Origin: Desulfobulbaceae bacterium
GTDB taxonomy: Bacteria > Desulfobacterota > Desulfobulbia > Desulfobulbales > Desulfobulbaceae
Direction: 5' to 3'
Assembly: GCA_011322715.1 (NCBI GenBank)
Contig: DRLX01000176.1
Coordinates: 1 to 6,577 of the forward strand
DNA length: 6,577 bases
Numbering within the stretch: position 1 is the first letter of the stretch; each line of letters starts with the position of its first letter. Under the pieces are notes generated by a model. The model was not told where the DNA came from, did not search any database, and was given only the letters and a program-made list of their open reading frames with translations. Both the position numbers and the translations under genes were made by a program. Of this stretch, positions 1 to 4,884 are shown one piece after another.

Positions 1-170
1 GAGATCAGCGCAAATCTTTCCGGCATAGTATCAAGACTGTAGATTTTTTCTTCTAATTCGTGAATGAATTTTTTTGCGTTATTAATGCTGTCTTCAGCAA
101 TGTAGAAAAAAATATGCTCCAGGTCTATTTTGGCGTTGAACGTAATATTAACGTTATATTTCTTTACCAC
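1..170 (-). CDS. RelE/ParE-superfamily toxin (partial, 3' end outside window)
   Basis: The 56 visible codons begin VVKKYNVNITFNAKIDLEHI and continue with FFYIAEDSINNAKKF, a run of Leu/Glu-rich helix, then LDTMPERFALI. This is the usual order of the ParE/RelE fold: a first strand, the A-x-x-D-L-x-x-I helix, a second helix with spaced Ala and Lys/Phe, and a turn with a Pro before the next strand. RelE-type members cleave mRNA on the ribosome and ParE-type members poison gyrase; the catalytic C-terminal half is outside the window, so I cannot choose between them. I picked the GTG at 170-168 as start because AGGAG (182-178) lies 7 bases upstream. The reading frame overlaps the end of the antitoxin gene by 17 bases, which implies translational coupling. 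The pairing with a Phd/YefM antitoxin supports the call strongly. Confidence 0.85.
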   Translation of the reverse strand, partial: MVKKYNVNITFNAKIDLEHIFFYIAEDSINNAKKFIHELEEKIYSLDTMPERFALI

Positions 171-432
171 GTTTGAACTCCTGAAAAAATTCTTTTGCTT
201 CGGTAAACCTCCCTTCCTTGATATCCTCTTCTGCTGGCGCAAGAAGCTTTAACAGGTTAAATGCATTTGATATTTTTTCATATTCTTTTGCGTCAATCAA
301 GACAGCCTCAGCCTTTCCATTCACTGTTAAAATAACGGGACGCTTTGTTTTGTGAATTTGATCCAGAACGGAATTCGTGTTTCGTTTTAGGTCAGTTATC
401 GATCTGATATCTTCGGTAATGCTAATTGGCAT
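154..432 (-). CDS. Phd/YefM-family type II antitoxin
   Basis: This 92-residue protein matches the Phd/YefM (prevent-host-death) layout. Residues about 8-52 form the DNA-binding and dimerisation fold, with the signatures SITDLKRNT, then KTKRPVILTVNGKAEAVLID, then AKEYEKI. The C-terminal part (about 55-92) is charged and helical, as expected for the segment that wraps and neutralises the toxin. Family members bind their cognate toxin and repress their own operon. A strong ribosome site, GAGGTGA (443-437), sits 4 bases before the ATG. The toxin gene begins inside the last codons of this gene, the standard antitoxin-first order. The upstream region holds a tandem heptamer that could be the autoregulatory operator. 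The gene is clearly more AT-rich than the metal-related genes of the window, consistent with horizontal acquisition. The family call is firm; the exact subclass is not. Confidence 0.92.
   Translation of the reverse strand: MPISITEDIRSITDLKRNTNSVLDQIHKTKRPVILTVNGKAEAVLIDAKEYEKISNAFNLLKLLAPAEEDIKEGRFTEAKEFFQEFKRGKEI
178..182 (-). promoter_or_regulatory. Ribosome binding site of the toxin gene
   Basis: AGGAG on the minus strand lies 7 bases before the GTG at 170-168, inside the antitoxin coding sequence. It decides the toxin start, since no ATG is available at a comparable place in that frame. Confidence 0.7.
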
Positions 433-445
433 CTTTTCACCTCGC

Positions 446-459
446 GATAGTTGATAGTT
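446..459. repeat. Tandem heptamer upstream of the antitoxin, possible operator
   Basis: GATAGTT occurs twice without a gap (plus strand), immediately upstream of the antitoxin ribosome site. A TAGAAT hexamer that could be a -10 element lies further upstream (488-483, minus strand), though I see no good -35 partner. Type II antitoxins usually bind repeats in this position to repress their operon, so an operator role is plausible but inferred from position only. Confidence 0.3.
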
Positions 460-580
460 ATATGAGTCTTATTTGATGCCATATTCTACATTATTCGGAT
501 GTTTTTTTGCGAGTATTATTTTTTGCACTAACAAATTATTCTCTGGTTTCTTTATAACTCCGAAAACCATAAATCACTGA

Positions 581-606
581 TAACGTAAACTCAACAGGTT
601 ACGTTA
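581..606. repeat. Perfect 8-bp inverted repeat with 10-base spacer
   Basis: TAACGTAA at 581-588 is matched by its exact reverse complement TTACGTTA at 599-606, separated by 10 bases. The arms are AT-rich and no T-run follows on either strand, so a protein-binding dyad is a better guess than a terminator. It lies about 150 bases upstream of the antitoxin start and about 110 bases after the permease stop. Which gene it serves, if any, cannot be seen. Confidence 0.5.
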
Positions 607-715
607 CTTTCTACTTTATATCATGCCAATATTGCTCGATATCAGCGAAACAGAATAACATTCATGGTACAAATTCCTGCCTAACTCACCAACAATTCGT
701 ATTTTTACGACCCCA

Positions 716-1903
716 TTAAATATCAATATTTCGCCACTTTAAAAGCCAGGCAACGACAATACCGGATGCAAAGGCAATACTCATATTTGTTGTAGCAAGA
801 CCGATACCGGCAATCAGAAAGGCAATGAACAGATCCTGCCTCTTTCTAAGGTCCCTGACCAGAAGGGCAAGTTCAAGCCCGGCAAAAAGCAGAAGTACGC
901 CAAGGACCGAATTTGGTATGGAAGAGAGAAGAGAGACGCCGATTTTGCCGAATGCAAAGGCAATAAGAATAAAGAGAAGCCCTATCATGATGTTTGAGCC
1001 GCCGGTCCTGGCCCCGAAACGGTAATGGGCGGCAAGGCCGCCCGCGCCGTGACACATGGGCATGGCACCCAGCAGGCCGACCACGATGTTTGCCATGCCC
1101 ATGCTGAGAGAAAAGCTGCGGTTTGATACCCGTGCCGTTGCCTCACCCGTACCAAAGAGCGTTGTCGCCGTATCGGTCGTCCCGATGACGGCATTGCCGA
1201 TGGTCAAGGGAATCTGCGGTATGACCAGGAGAAAGAGCGCGGTCGTGAAATCGTTGAGATGCGGCCTGAATAATTGGATGTCGGTTGGGCCAAAACACCA
1301 TTGCATTGCGTGAAAAGAGCCGAACGGGACACCGATGCAGATACCCGCCGTCACCACAACCAGCGCTGCCGGGAAACGACGGCTTGAAAGCAGAAAGAGG
1401 ACGAGAGCAACAGCGAGAATCCCGACCAGAAGATTTACCGGCAAACCCTGAAAAATCAGCAGTTCCCTTGTGTCACCGATAAAGAGCGCCTGTTTGCGGA
1501 TAAGGGCGATGCCCTTTGTTATCAGGATAAAGCCCAAGCCAAGCTGAATACCGCGGACAATGGGCTTGGTGAAAAATTTTGCCAGCCGGTCGATAAGCCC
1601 GGTACCGGCAAGAAAAATGAGAAAAACTCCAAAAAGGATGCCCGTGGCCGACATCACCGGTAGGGTGATTTTATCGGGAAAGGCAATGGCAATCGCCGAG
1701 ACGACCTTTAAAGGCTGGACAGGAACGGGGAGACGAAAATAGAGTCCGGTGACGCAATAGAACATGCCGACCAGCAGAAAGACCGAGGTAAAACTCAGAC
1801 CGTTGACCATTACCAGGGCTATCGACAGCGGAATAAGCGTCCCCAGATCTCCCAGAGACCCGGCAAATTCAACCCGATCAAACCTGTAGGATGCTATCTG
1901 CAT
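716..1903 (-). CDS. MOT1-family molybdate/sulfate permease
   Basis: This 395-residue inner-membrane protein is hydrophobic throughout, with roughly ten to twelve membrane segments. It carries the signatures of the MOT1 group (related to SulP transporters): GDLGT near 18-22, PVPVQPLK at 59-66, QIPLTIGNAVIG at 230-241 and PMCHGAGGLAAHYRFGART at 282-300. Characterised members move molybdate, and bacterial homologues are often annotated as sulfate/molybdate transporters; the substrate here is not shown by sequence. Length is normal for the family and there is no C-terminal STAS domain. AGGAGGG (1913-1907) lies 3 bases before the ATG, supporting the start. It follows the putative lipoprotein protease after a 77-base gap with no terminator, so it could be the last gene of that operon or have its own promoter. 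No molybdenum cofactor gene is adjacent. Confidence 0.88.
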   Translation of the reverse strand: MQIASYRFDRVEFAGSLGDLGTLIPLSIALVMVNGLSFTSVFLLVGMFYCVTGLYFRLPVPVQPLKVVSAIAIAFPDKITLPVMSATGILFGVFLIFLAGTGLIDRLAKFFTKPIVRGIQLGLGFILITKGIALIRKQALFIGDTRELLIFQGLPVNLLVGILAVALVLFLLSSRRFPAALVVVTAGICIGVPFGSFHAMQWCFGPTDIQLFRPHLNDFTTALFLLVIPQIPLTIGNAVIGTTDTATTLFGTGEATARVSNRSFSLSMGMANIVVGLLGAMPMCHGAGGLAAHYRFGARTGGSNIMIGLLFILIAFAFGKIGVSLLSSIPNSVLGVLLLFAGLELALLVRDLRKRQDLFIAFLIAGIGLATTNMSIAFASGIVVAWLLKWRNIDI

Positions 1904-1924
1904 ATTCCCTCCTTTTTCGTATGT

Positions 1925-1951
1925 ATTTTATGTTCTTCTCGTCTATGACAA
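1925..1951 (-). promoter_or_regulatory. Candidate sigma70-type promoter of the MOT1 permease
   Basis: On the minus strand TTGTCA (1951-1946, five of six to the -35 consensus) is followed after 15 bases by TAAAAT (1930-1925, five of six to the -10 consensus). The spacer is shorter than the preferred 17, which lowers confidence. The -10 element ends 21 bases before the permease ATG, a workable leader length. No terminator separates it from the preceding gene, so read-through is also possible. Confidence 0.3.
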
Positions 1952-1980
1952 CCTCGTGCTGTACGTCCCCTGCACAACGA

Positions 1981-2706
1981 CTATTTTTTCCACGTTCTCA
2001 GTTCTCTATTGACCTTATCAAACCACCACTGCTGTTTTTCGGGATCAAAGTAGAGTGAACAGTCCTCATCAAAAGATGTATGGGTCTGCAATATTTTTGT
2101 GTTTTCCCTTTGCACCAGGGTGGAAATCTTCTCTTTAAGCTGATCTTCCACTCCCTGACGGCTCGAATCAATAACAGAGAAAGCGGAAAGATTTTTCCCG
2201 ACCCGGCGACTGAGCCGACGGGCCGCAATCTCCATCAGGGCAAAATGGATCTGTTCATGTTGCAGCACATAGCCCTTTTTTTCAGGAGGAACCCTGGGGT
2301 TCCACCAGGAACAATCAGGGACCATAACAGCCTCAAAGCCGATGGATTGAACGCTGCCGGCCCAGAAAGAGCGGCCAAAATAATCGTTATACCCATGTGT
2401 TATCAAAAAACTTGCTTTCCTGCTCAAGCGAATACGAATACAGGAATGGGCAAAAATATGTTTTGCCTGACCAGCCGATAATTCCGGTGGTGACTGGGCA
2501 CCGAAATCATGGACGGTCAATGCTCTGTAGGTAAATCCCCTACCGGAAAAAACCGATTTTCCGCCCGTGGCATTGATATGGGGCAGAGCATACTCCGGCA
2601 ACCGGGGACAGCCGGACAGCAGCAGAGAAAAAAGCAGCGAAAGAGGCAAGAACAGGCAGAAGAAAAACCCGTGCTTATTCCCACCAAAGGCCGTTTGCCG
2701 GATCAT
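1981..2706 (-). CDS. Putative lipoprotein zinc protease (HEXXH motif, DUF922-like)
   Basis: This 241-residue protein has a lipoprotein signal: a basic N-terminus, a hydrophobic core at about 13-30 and the lipobox LLSGC ending at Cys33. Proline follows the cysteine, so an outer-membrane destination is likely. The key feature is HEQIHF at 150-155, an HEXXH zinc-protease motif, followed by MEIAARRL with Glu159 as a possible third ligand. The pattern HEQ-x-HF followed by an E and AR-L resembles what I recall of DUF922, a group of predicted secreted Zn-dependent proteases, and the C-terminal D-rich then QQWW segment at about 213-228 fits too. No substrate is known. The ATG lies only 6 bases after the nikR stop and its weak GGTGA ribosome site lies inside nikR, so the two are probably translationally coupled. 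Catalytic activity is inferred, not shown. Confidence 0.72.
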   Translation of the reverse strand: MIRQTAFGGNKHGFFFCLFLPLSLLFSLLLSGCPRLPEYALPHINATGGKSVFSGRGFTYRALTVHDFGAQSPPELSAGQAKHIFAHSCIRIRLSRKASFLITHGYNDYFGRSFWAGSVQSIGFEAVMVPDCSWWNPRVPPEKKGYVLQHEQIHFALMEIAARRLSRRVGKNLSAFSVIDSSRQGVEDQLKEKISTLVQRENTKILQTHTSFDEDCSLYFDPEKQQWWFDKVNRELRTWKK

Positions 2707-2712
2707 TCAGGA

Positions 2713-3123
2713 TCACCGCAGATGACCGCCGGTGGAGGACATGGTCAGGCTGCCGTCCTTGACGCCGCGCAGGGCGATAAGACGACCGGCCAGTTCCTGG
2801 ACCTGTGAGGCCTTGCCCTTGACAATGGTCACCTCAAGACAGTTGTGATGGTCCATGTGGATATGGGTGGTTGAGGTGATGAGTTCGTAAAAATCGTGCT
2901 GCAGCTCGGTTATCCGCTCCTGGAGCTGTGATTTATGGTGATCATAGACCATGGTCACCACGCCGACCACTTCACTGTCATCGGCCCATTCATCCTTGAC
3001 CAGGACCTTGCGGATAAGGTCCCGCACCGCTTCGGACCGGTTTGAATAGCCGTGTCGGACAATATAGTCATCAAAGCCTGCAAGCAGGTCCTCTTCCAGG
3101 GAGATGGAAAATCGTTTCAACAT
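2713..3123 (-). CDS. nikR: Nickel-responsive transcriptional regulator NikR
   Basis: This 136-residue protein fits NikR over its full length. Residues 1-42 are a ribbon-helix-helix DNA-binding domain (RFSISLEEDLL, then SNRSEAVRDLIRK). Residues about 52-136 are the ACT-like tetramerisation and nickel-binding domain (VVGVVTMVYDHH, then STTHIHMDHHNCLE). The four square-planar Ni(II) ligands of the E. coli protein, His76, His87, His89 and Cys95, are present at exactly those positions. In characterised systems nickel-bound NikR represses the nik transporter and, in some bacteria, regulates other metal genes. The ATG is preceded by GAGG (3134-3131). The gene begins 31 bases after the M48 protease stop and ends 6 bases before the lipoprotein gene, so it looks like the middle gene of an operon. 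No nickel importer is in the window, so its targets are unknown. Confidence 0.96.
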   Translation of the reverse strand: MLKRFSISLEEDLLAGFDDYIVRHGYSNRSEAVRDLIRKVLVKDEWADDSEVVGVVTMVYDHHKSQLQERITELQHDFYELITSTTHIHMDHHNCLEVTIVKGKASQVQELAGRLIALRGVKDGSLTMSSTGGHLR

Positions 3124-3154
3124 ATTGCATCCTCAGGAAGAACGATAACATCCA

Positions 3155-4582
3155 TTACAAATTTTCCAGTTTTTGCAGCCGTTTCAAAATAGAGGTCGCC
3201 TCATTGCGGATTGAAGCGGGGAGGGATGTGTCCTTTGCCGAGCGGCCAAGGTACTCCTTTGCCTGTTTGATTTTTCCCTCATACAGATAATACTTTCCCA
3301 GATAAAAGTTGCTTTCCCCCGTCTTCCCCTGCCCGGCTTTCAGGCGGCCATATTCATAATAGAGCTGCGAATAGTCGGGCATGACCCGGCCGACCTTATC
3401 GAGCAACTGCTGTGCCTGTTTCCAGTCTTTCCGCCGGGACCGTACCCGGGCAAGTTCAAAAACCGCATACATATCCGTCGGGTCCCTGCGCACGGCCTTC
3501 TCAAGGAGCGCCAGTGCCTCATCCAGTCTGCCGCTGTCCATTTCCAGGACGGCCTTGTCAACATCAAGGATATCACGGTCGGGATAGCTCTCCATTACCT
3601 TGTCAAACAATTCCTCAGCCCGAATATAATTGTGTTCCTGCCGGGCAACCAGAGCAAGGCCGTATTGGGCCATGATTTTCTGCTCCCGGTCTTTCGCCCC
3701 TTTCATTTTATTGGTGCAGATCACACGCATCCGTTCAATATCCATGGATTGACTCATGACCCGGTATTTGAACCTCAAATACCGAAAATTGTCCGCTTTT
3801 TGATAATAGGCTGGTTTATTCTGGTCTGGATCGGTTTCAAGCAGCGATTCAACGTAATTCAGGCGTGCCTCCGGATTGGGATGGGTGAGCAGATACTGGG
3901 GCAGCTTACCGGAACGATAGCGGGTTATGCGGCGCATGGTGCGCAACATGGCCTCCATGGCAACGGGATTACGATGCATCTTACGCATCCATCCGAAAGA
4001 AAGCCGGTCGGCCTGTTCTTCGTCCTGGCGGGAGTAATGGAGGTTCAAGGCCTGGCCGGCGGCCAGCGAACCGGTAAACAATCCCTGGGCAAGGGCCGGA
4101 TTTCCGATGGCCAGGCTGGCCAGGGCAAGGCCCATAGTAATGGCGCTTATTTTCCCGCCCTTGTCGATACGCTGTGCAATATGCCTGCTGACCACATGGC
4201 CGATCTCATGGGCAAGGACGCTTAACAGTTGATCCTCGGAGTCCATTTTCATGATCAGGCCGCTATAAAAAAACACCAACCCGCCGGGGGCGGCAAAGGC
4301 ATTAAACTGATCACTGCGGACCACAAAAAAGTGATAATCGAAATACTGGGGCCCGGCAATGGTCAGGACCTGATTACCAAGCTCATTGATATATTGGCTG
4401 ATATCCGGATCGTCAAGCAGCCTGAAACTTGTCCGGACCGAATAGAGCAGCTTTTCACCAATCTCGCGCTCCTCGCCTATGGTCATGGAAAAGCTGTTTA
4501 CGGGTAGCAGAAGTTGGCCTGCCAGCAGAAGCAGACAGAGTAATCGTGTCAACAGGGATGGGGCGGTATTCTTCATGGACAT
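3155..4582 (-). CDS. BepA/YfgC-like periplasmic M48 metalloprotease with TPR domain
   Basis: This 475-residue protein has a cleavable-type signal sequence (hydrophobic at about 10-30), an M48 peptidase domain at about 35-245 and TPR-like helical repeats at about 300-450. The zinc site is HEIGH at 125-129, with the third ligand Glu188 in the E-x-x-A-D motif (188-192). THPNPEAR at 233-240 matches the conserved THP segment of BepA, whose histidine has been reported to act as a switch at the active site. BepA-type enzymes in E. coli help assemble or degrade outer-membrane beta-barrel proteins such as LptD; the same job here is inference. TPRs would bind the substrate or the Bam machinery. I keep the first of two close ATGs (4582 and 4576); neither has a clear Shine-Dalgarno sequence. 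It is the first gene of a likely operon with nikR and a lipoprotein that carries its own HEXXH motif. Confidence 0.93.
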   Translation of the reverse strand: MSMKNTAPSLLTRLLCLLLLAGQLLLPVNSFSMTIGEEREIGEKLLYSVRTSFRLLDDPDISQYINELGNQVLTIAGPQYFDYHFFVVRSDQFNAFAAPGGLVFFYSGLIMKMDSEDQLLSVLAHEIGHVVSRHIAQRIDKGGKISAITMGLALASLAIGNPALAQGLFTGSLAAGQALNLHYSRQDEEQADRLSFGWMRKMHRNPVAMEAMLRTMRRITRYRSGKLPQYLLTHPNPEARLNYVESLLETDPDQNKPAYYQKADNFRYLRFKYRVMSQSMDIERMRVICTNKMKGAKDREQKIMAQYGLALVARQEHNYIRAEELFDKVMESYPDRDILDVDKAVLEMDSGRLDEALALLEKAVRRDPTDMYAVFELARVRSRRKDWKQAQQLLDKVGRVMPDYSQLYYEYGRLKAGQGKTGESNFYLGKYYLYEGKIKQAKEYLGRSAKDTSLPASIRNEATSILKRLQKLENL

Positions 4583-4604
4583 AGAATGATTGAAAAATTT
4601 TTTC

Positions 4605-4634
4605 GGTATAAACCAGCATGCATTAACGGCACAA
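4605..4634 (-). promoter_or_regulatory. Weak candidate promoter of the M48-nikR-lipoprotein operon
   Basis: On the minus strand TTGTGC (4634-4629) precedes TATACC (4610-4605) by 18 bases, and the -10 element ends 22 bases before the M48 ATG. Both hexamers are imperfect (three and four matches of six), so this rests mostly on position. The -35 element overlaps the GGCACAA half of a repeated motif (4611-4634), so a bound protein there could block it. Confidence 0.22.
4611..4634. repeat. Copy 1 of spaced direct repeat flanking the hairpin cluster
   Basis: The pattern is AACCAGCATG, seven unrelated bases, then GGCACAA (plus strand). The same two blocks with the same seven-base spacing recur at 4851-4874, exactly 240 bases away, while all seven spacer bases differ. 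Conserved blocks with a free spacer look more like a binding site or element end than a simple duplication. This copy lies 28 bases upstream of the M48 start. Confidence 0.55.
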
Positions 4635-4686
4635 CAATGACACCGCTACGCTGTTATGAAACTGATCTAGTCCTGAAGTTCTTGTT

Positions 4687-4703
4687 TACCCGCAGAGCGG
4701 GTA
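4687..4703. repeat. Hairpin A, 7-bp stem with AGA loop
   Basis: TACCCGC, loop AGA, GCGGGTA is a perfect stem. Its core CCGCAGAGCGG (4690-4700) is identical to that of hairpin B, 52 bases away, which suggests a shared repeat family. It overlaps the short palindrome at 4701-4716. Confidence 0.7.
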
Positions 4704-4734
4704 TGAAGCGTCATAGAACAACAGAAGATTACGC

Positions 4735-4759
4735 TGTTCCACCGCAGAGCGGTGGAACA
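4735..4759. repeat. Hairpin B, 11-bp stem with AGA loop
   Basis: The arms TGTTCCACCGC and GCGGTGGAACA are exact reverse complements around an AGA loop. A six-A run (4759-4764) follows on the plus strand, which gives U's on the wrong side for a minus-strand terminator at this stem. The core matches hairpin A. Confidence 0.8.
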
Positions 4760-4773
4760 AAAAAGAGTGTTCT

Positions 4774-4804
4774 TGTAGCACCACGCAACATGCGTGGTGC
4801 TACA
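4774..4804. repeat. Hairpin C, 14-bp perfect stem with ACA loop
   Basis: TGTAGCACCACGCA (4774-4787) pairs perfectly with 4791-4804 around ACA. This is the strongest stem in the window. Read on the minus strand it is followed by nine bases and then T6 (4764-4759), too far for a canonical intrinsic terminator but possibly able to end or protect the upstream ABC-transporter mRNA. Confidence 0.85.
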
Positions 4805-4812
4805 CATCATTC

Positions 4813-4825
4813 GGCGCTTTGCGCC
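4813..4825. repeat. Hairpin D, 5-bp GC stem with TTT loop
   Basis: GGCGC, TTT, GCGCC is a short but all-GC stem eight bases beyond hairpin C. Alone it would not stand out; I list it because it keeps the three-base-loop pattern of its neighbours. Confidence 0.5.
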
Positions 4826-4850
4826 ATTTCCGGATAAATATATTCACAGT

Positions 4851-4874
4851 AACCAGCATGGCCCGGTGGCACAA
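4851..4874. repeat. Copy 2 of spaced direct repeat flanking the hairpin cluster
   Basis: AACCAGCATG, seven bases (GCCCGGT), GGCACAA. It repeats both blocks of the copy at 4611-4634 with identical spacing and lies 10 bases beyond the stop codon of the ABC permease in the direction of transcription. Confidence 0.55.
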
Positions 4875-4884
4875 GGTCATTTTC

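Larger units (their letters stand above)
433..715. other. AT-rich intergenic region between MOT1 permease and toxin-antitoxin pair
   Basis: This 283-base stretch has no convincing gene on either strand. It is far more AT-rich than the rest of the window; for example, 481-540 has 14 G or C in 60. It holds the antitoxin ribosome site, the tandem heptamer at 446-459, an inverted repeat at 581-606 and a small hairpin at 697-710 (TCGTA, TTTT, TACGA) just after the permease stop codon. That hairpin is weak and has no following T-run, so I do not call a terminator. The composition step suggests a junction between core and acquired DNA. Confidence 0.6.
4583..4884. other. Non-coding hairpin-rich region between ABC permease and M48 protease
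   Basis: These 302 bases separate the 3' end of the transporter gene from the start of the protease gene. They contain four perfect three-base-loop hairpins (listed separately), two direct repeats of TACGCTGTT (4647-4655 and 4730-4738), two of GTTCTTGT (4678-4685 and 4769-4776, each abutting or running into the left side of a hairpin), an A6 run at 4759-4764 and the flanking spaced repeats. An 83-codon plus-strand frame (4586-4837) crosses it but is probably a by-product of the repeats. The layout resembles REP/BIME-type mosaics or a small non-autonomous element; it may also form structured RNA at the end of the transporter mRNA. I cannot name a known family. Confidence 0.6.

Noticed and set aside
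1904..1980. NikR operator upstream of the MOT1 permease
   Set aside because: GTATGT and CTATGA occur on the plus strand, but with neither the correct inverted orientation nor the 16-base spacing.
2080..2481. 133-codon plus-strand open frame
   Set aside because: It is antisense to the lipoprotein gene, shows no domain and is low in complexity typical of a shadow frame.
3632..4225. 197-codon plus-strand open frame
   Set aside because: It lies wholly antisense to the catalytic part of the M48 protease gene, whose HEIGH and ExxAD motifs are intact; no ribosome site or recognisable domain supports it.
4759..4804. Intrinsic terminator after the ABC permease
   Set aside because: Hairpin C is strong, but on the minus strand the T6 run begins nine bases beyond the stem, and the next hairpin begins at once after it. 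It may still reduce read-through, but it is not a canonical terminator.
4687..4825. CRISPR array or integron attC sites
   Set aside because: The repeats are not of equal length or spacing, the stems differ in sequence and there are no attC core sites (RYYYAAC/GTTRRRY) in the right places.
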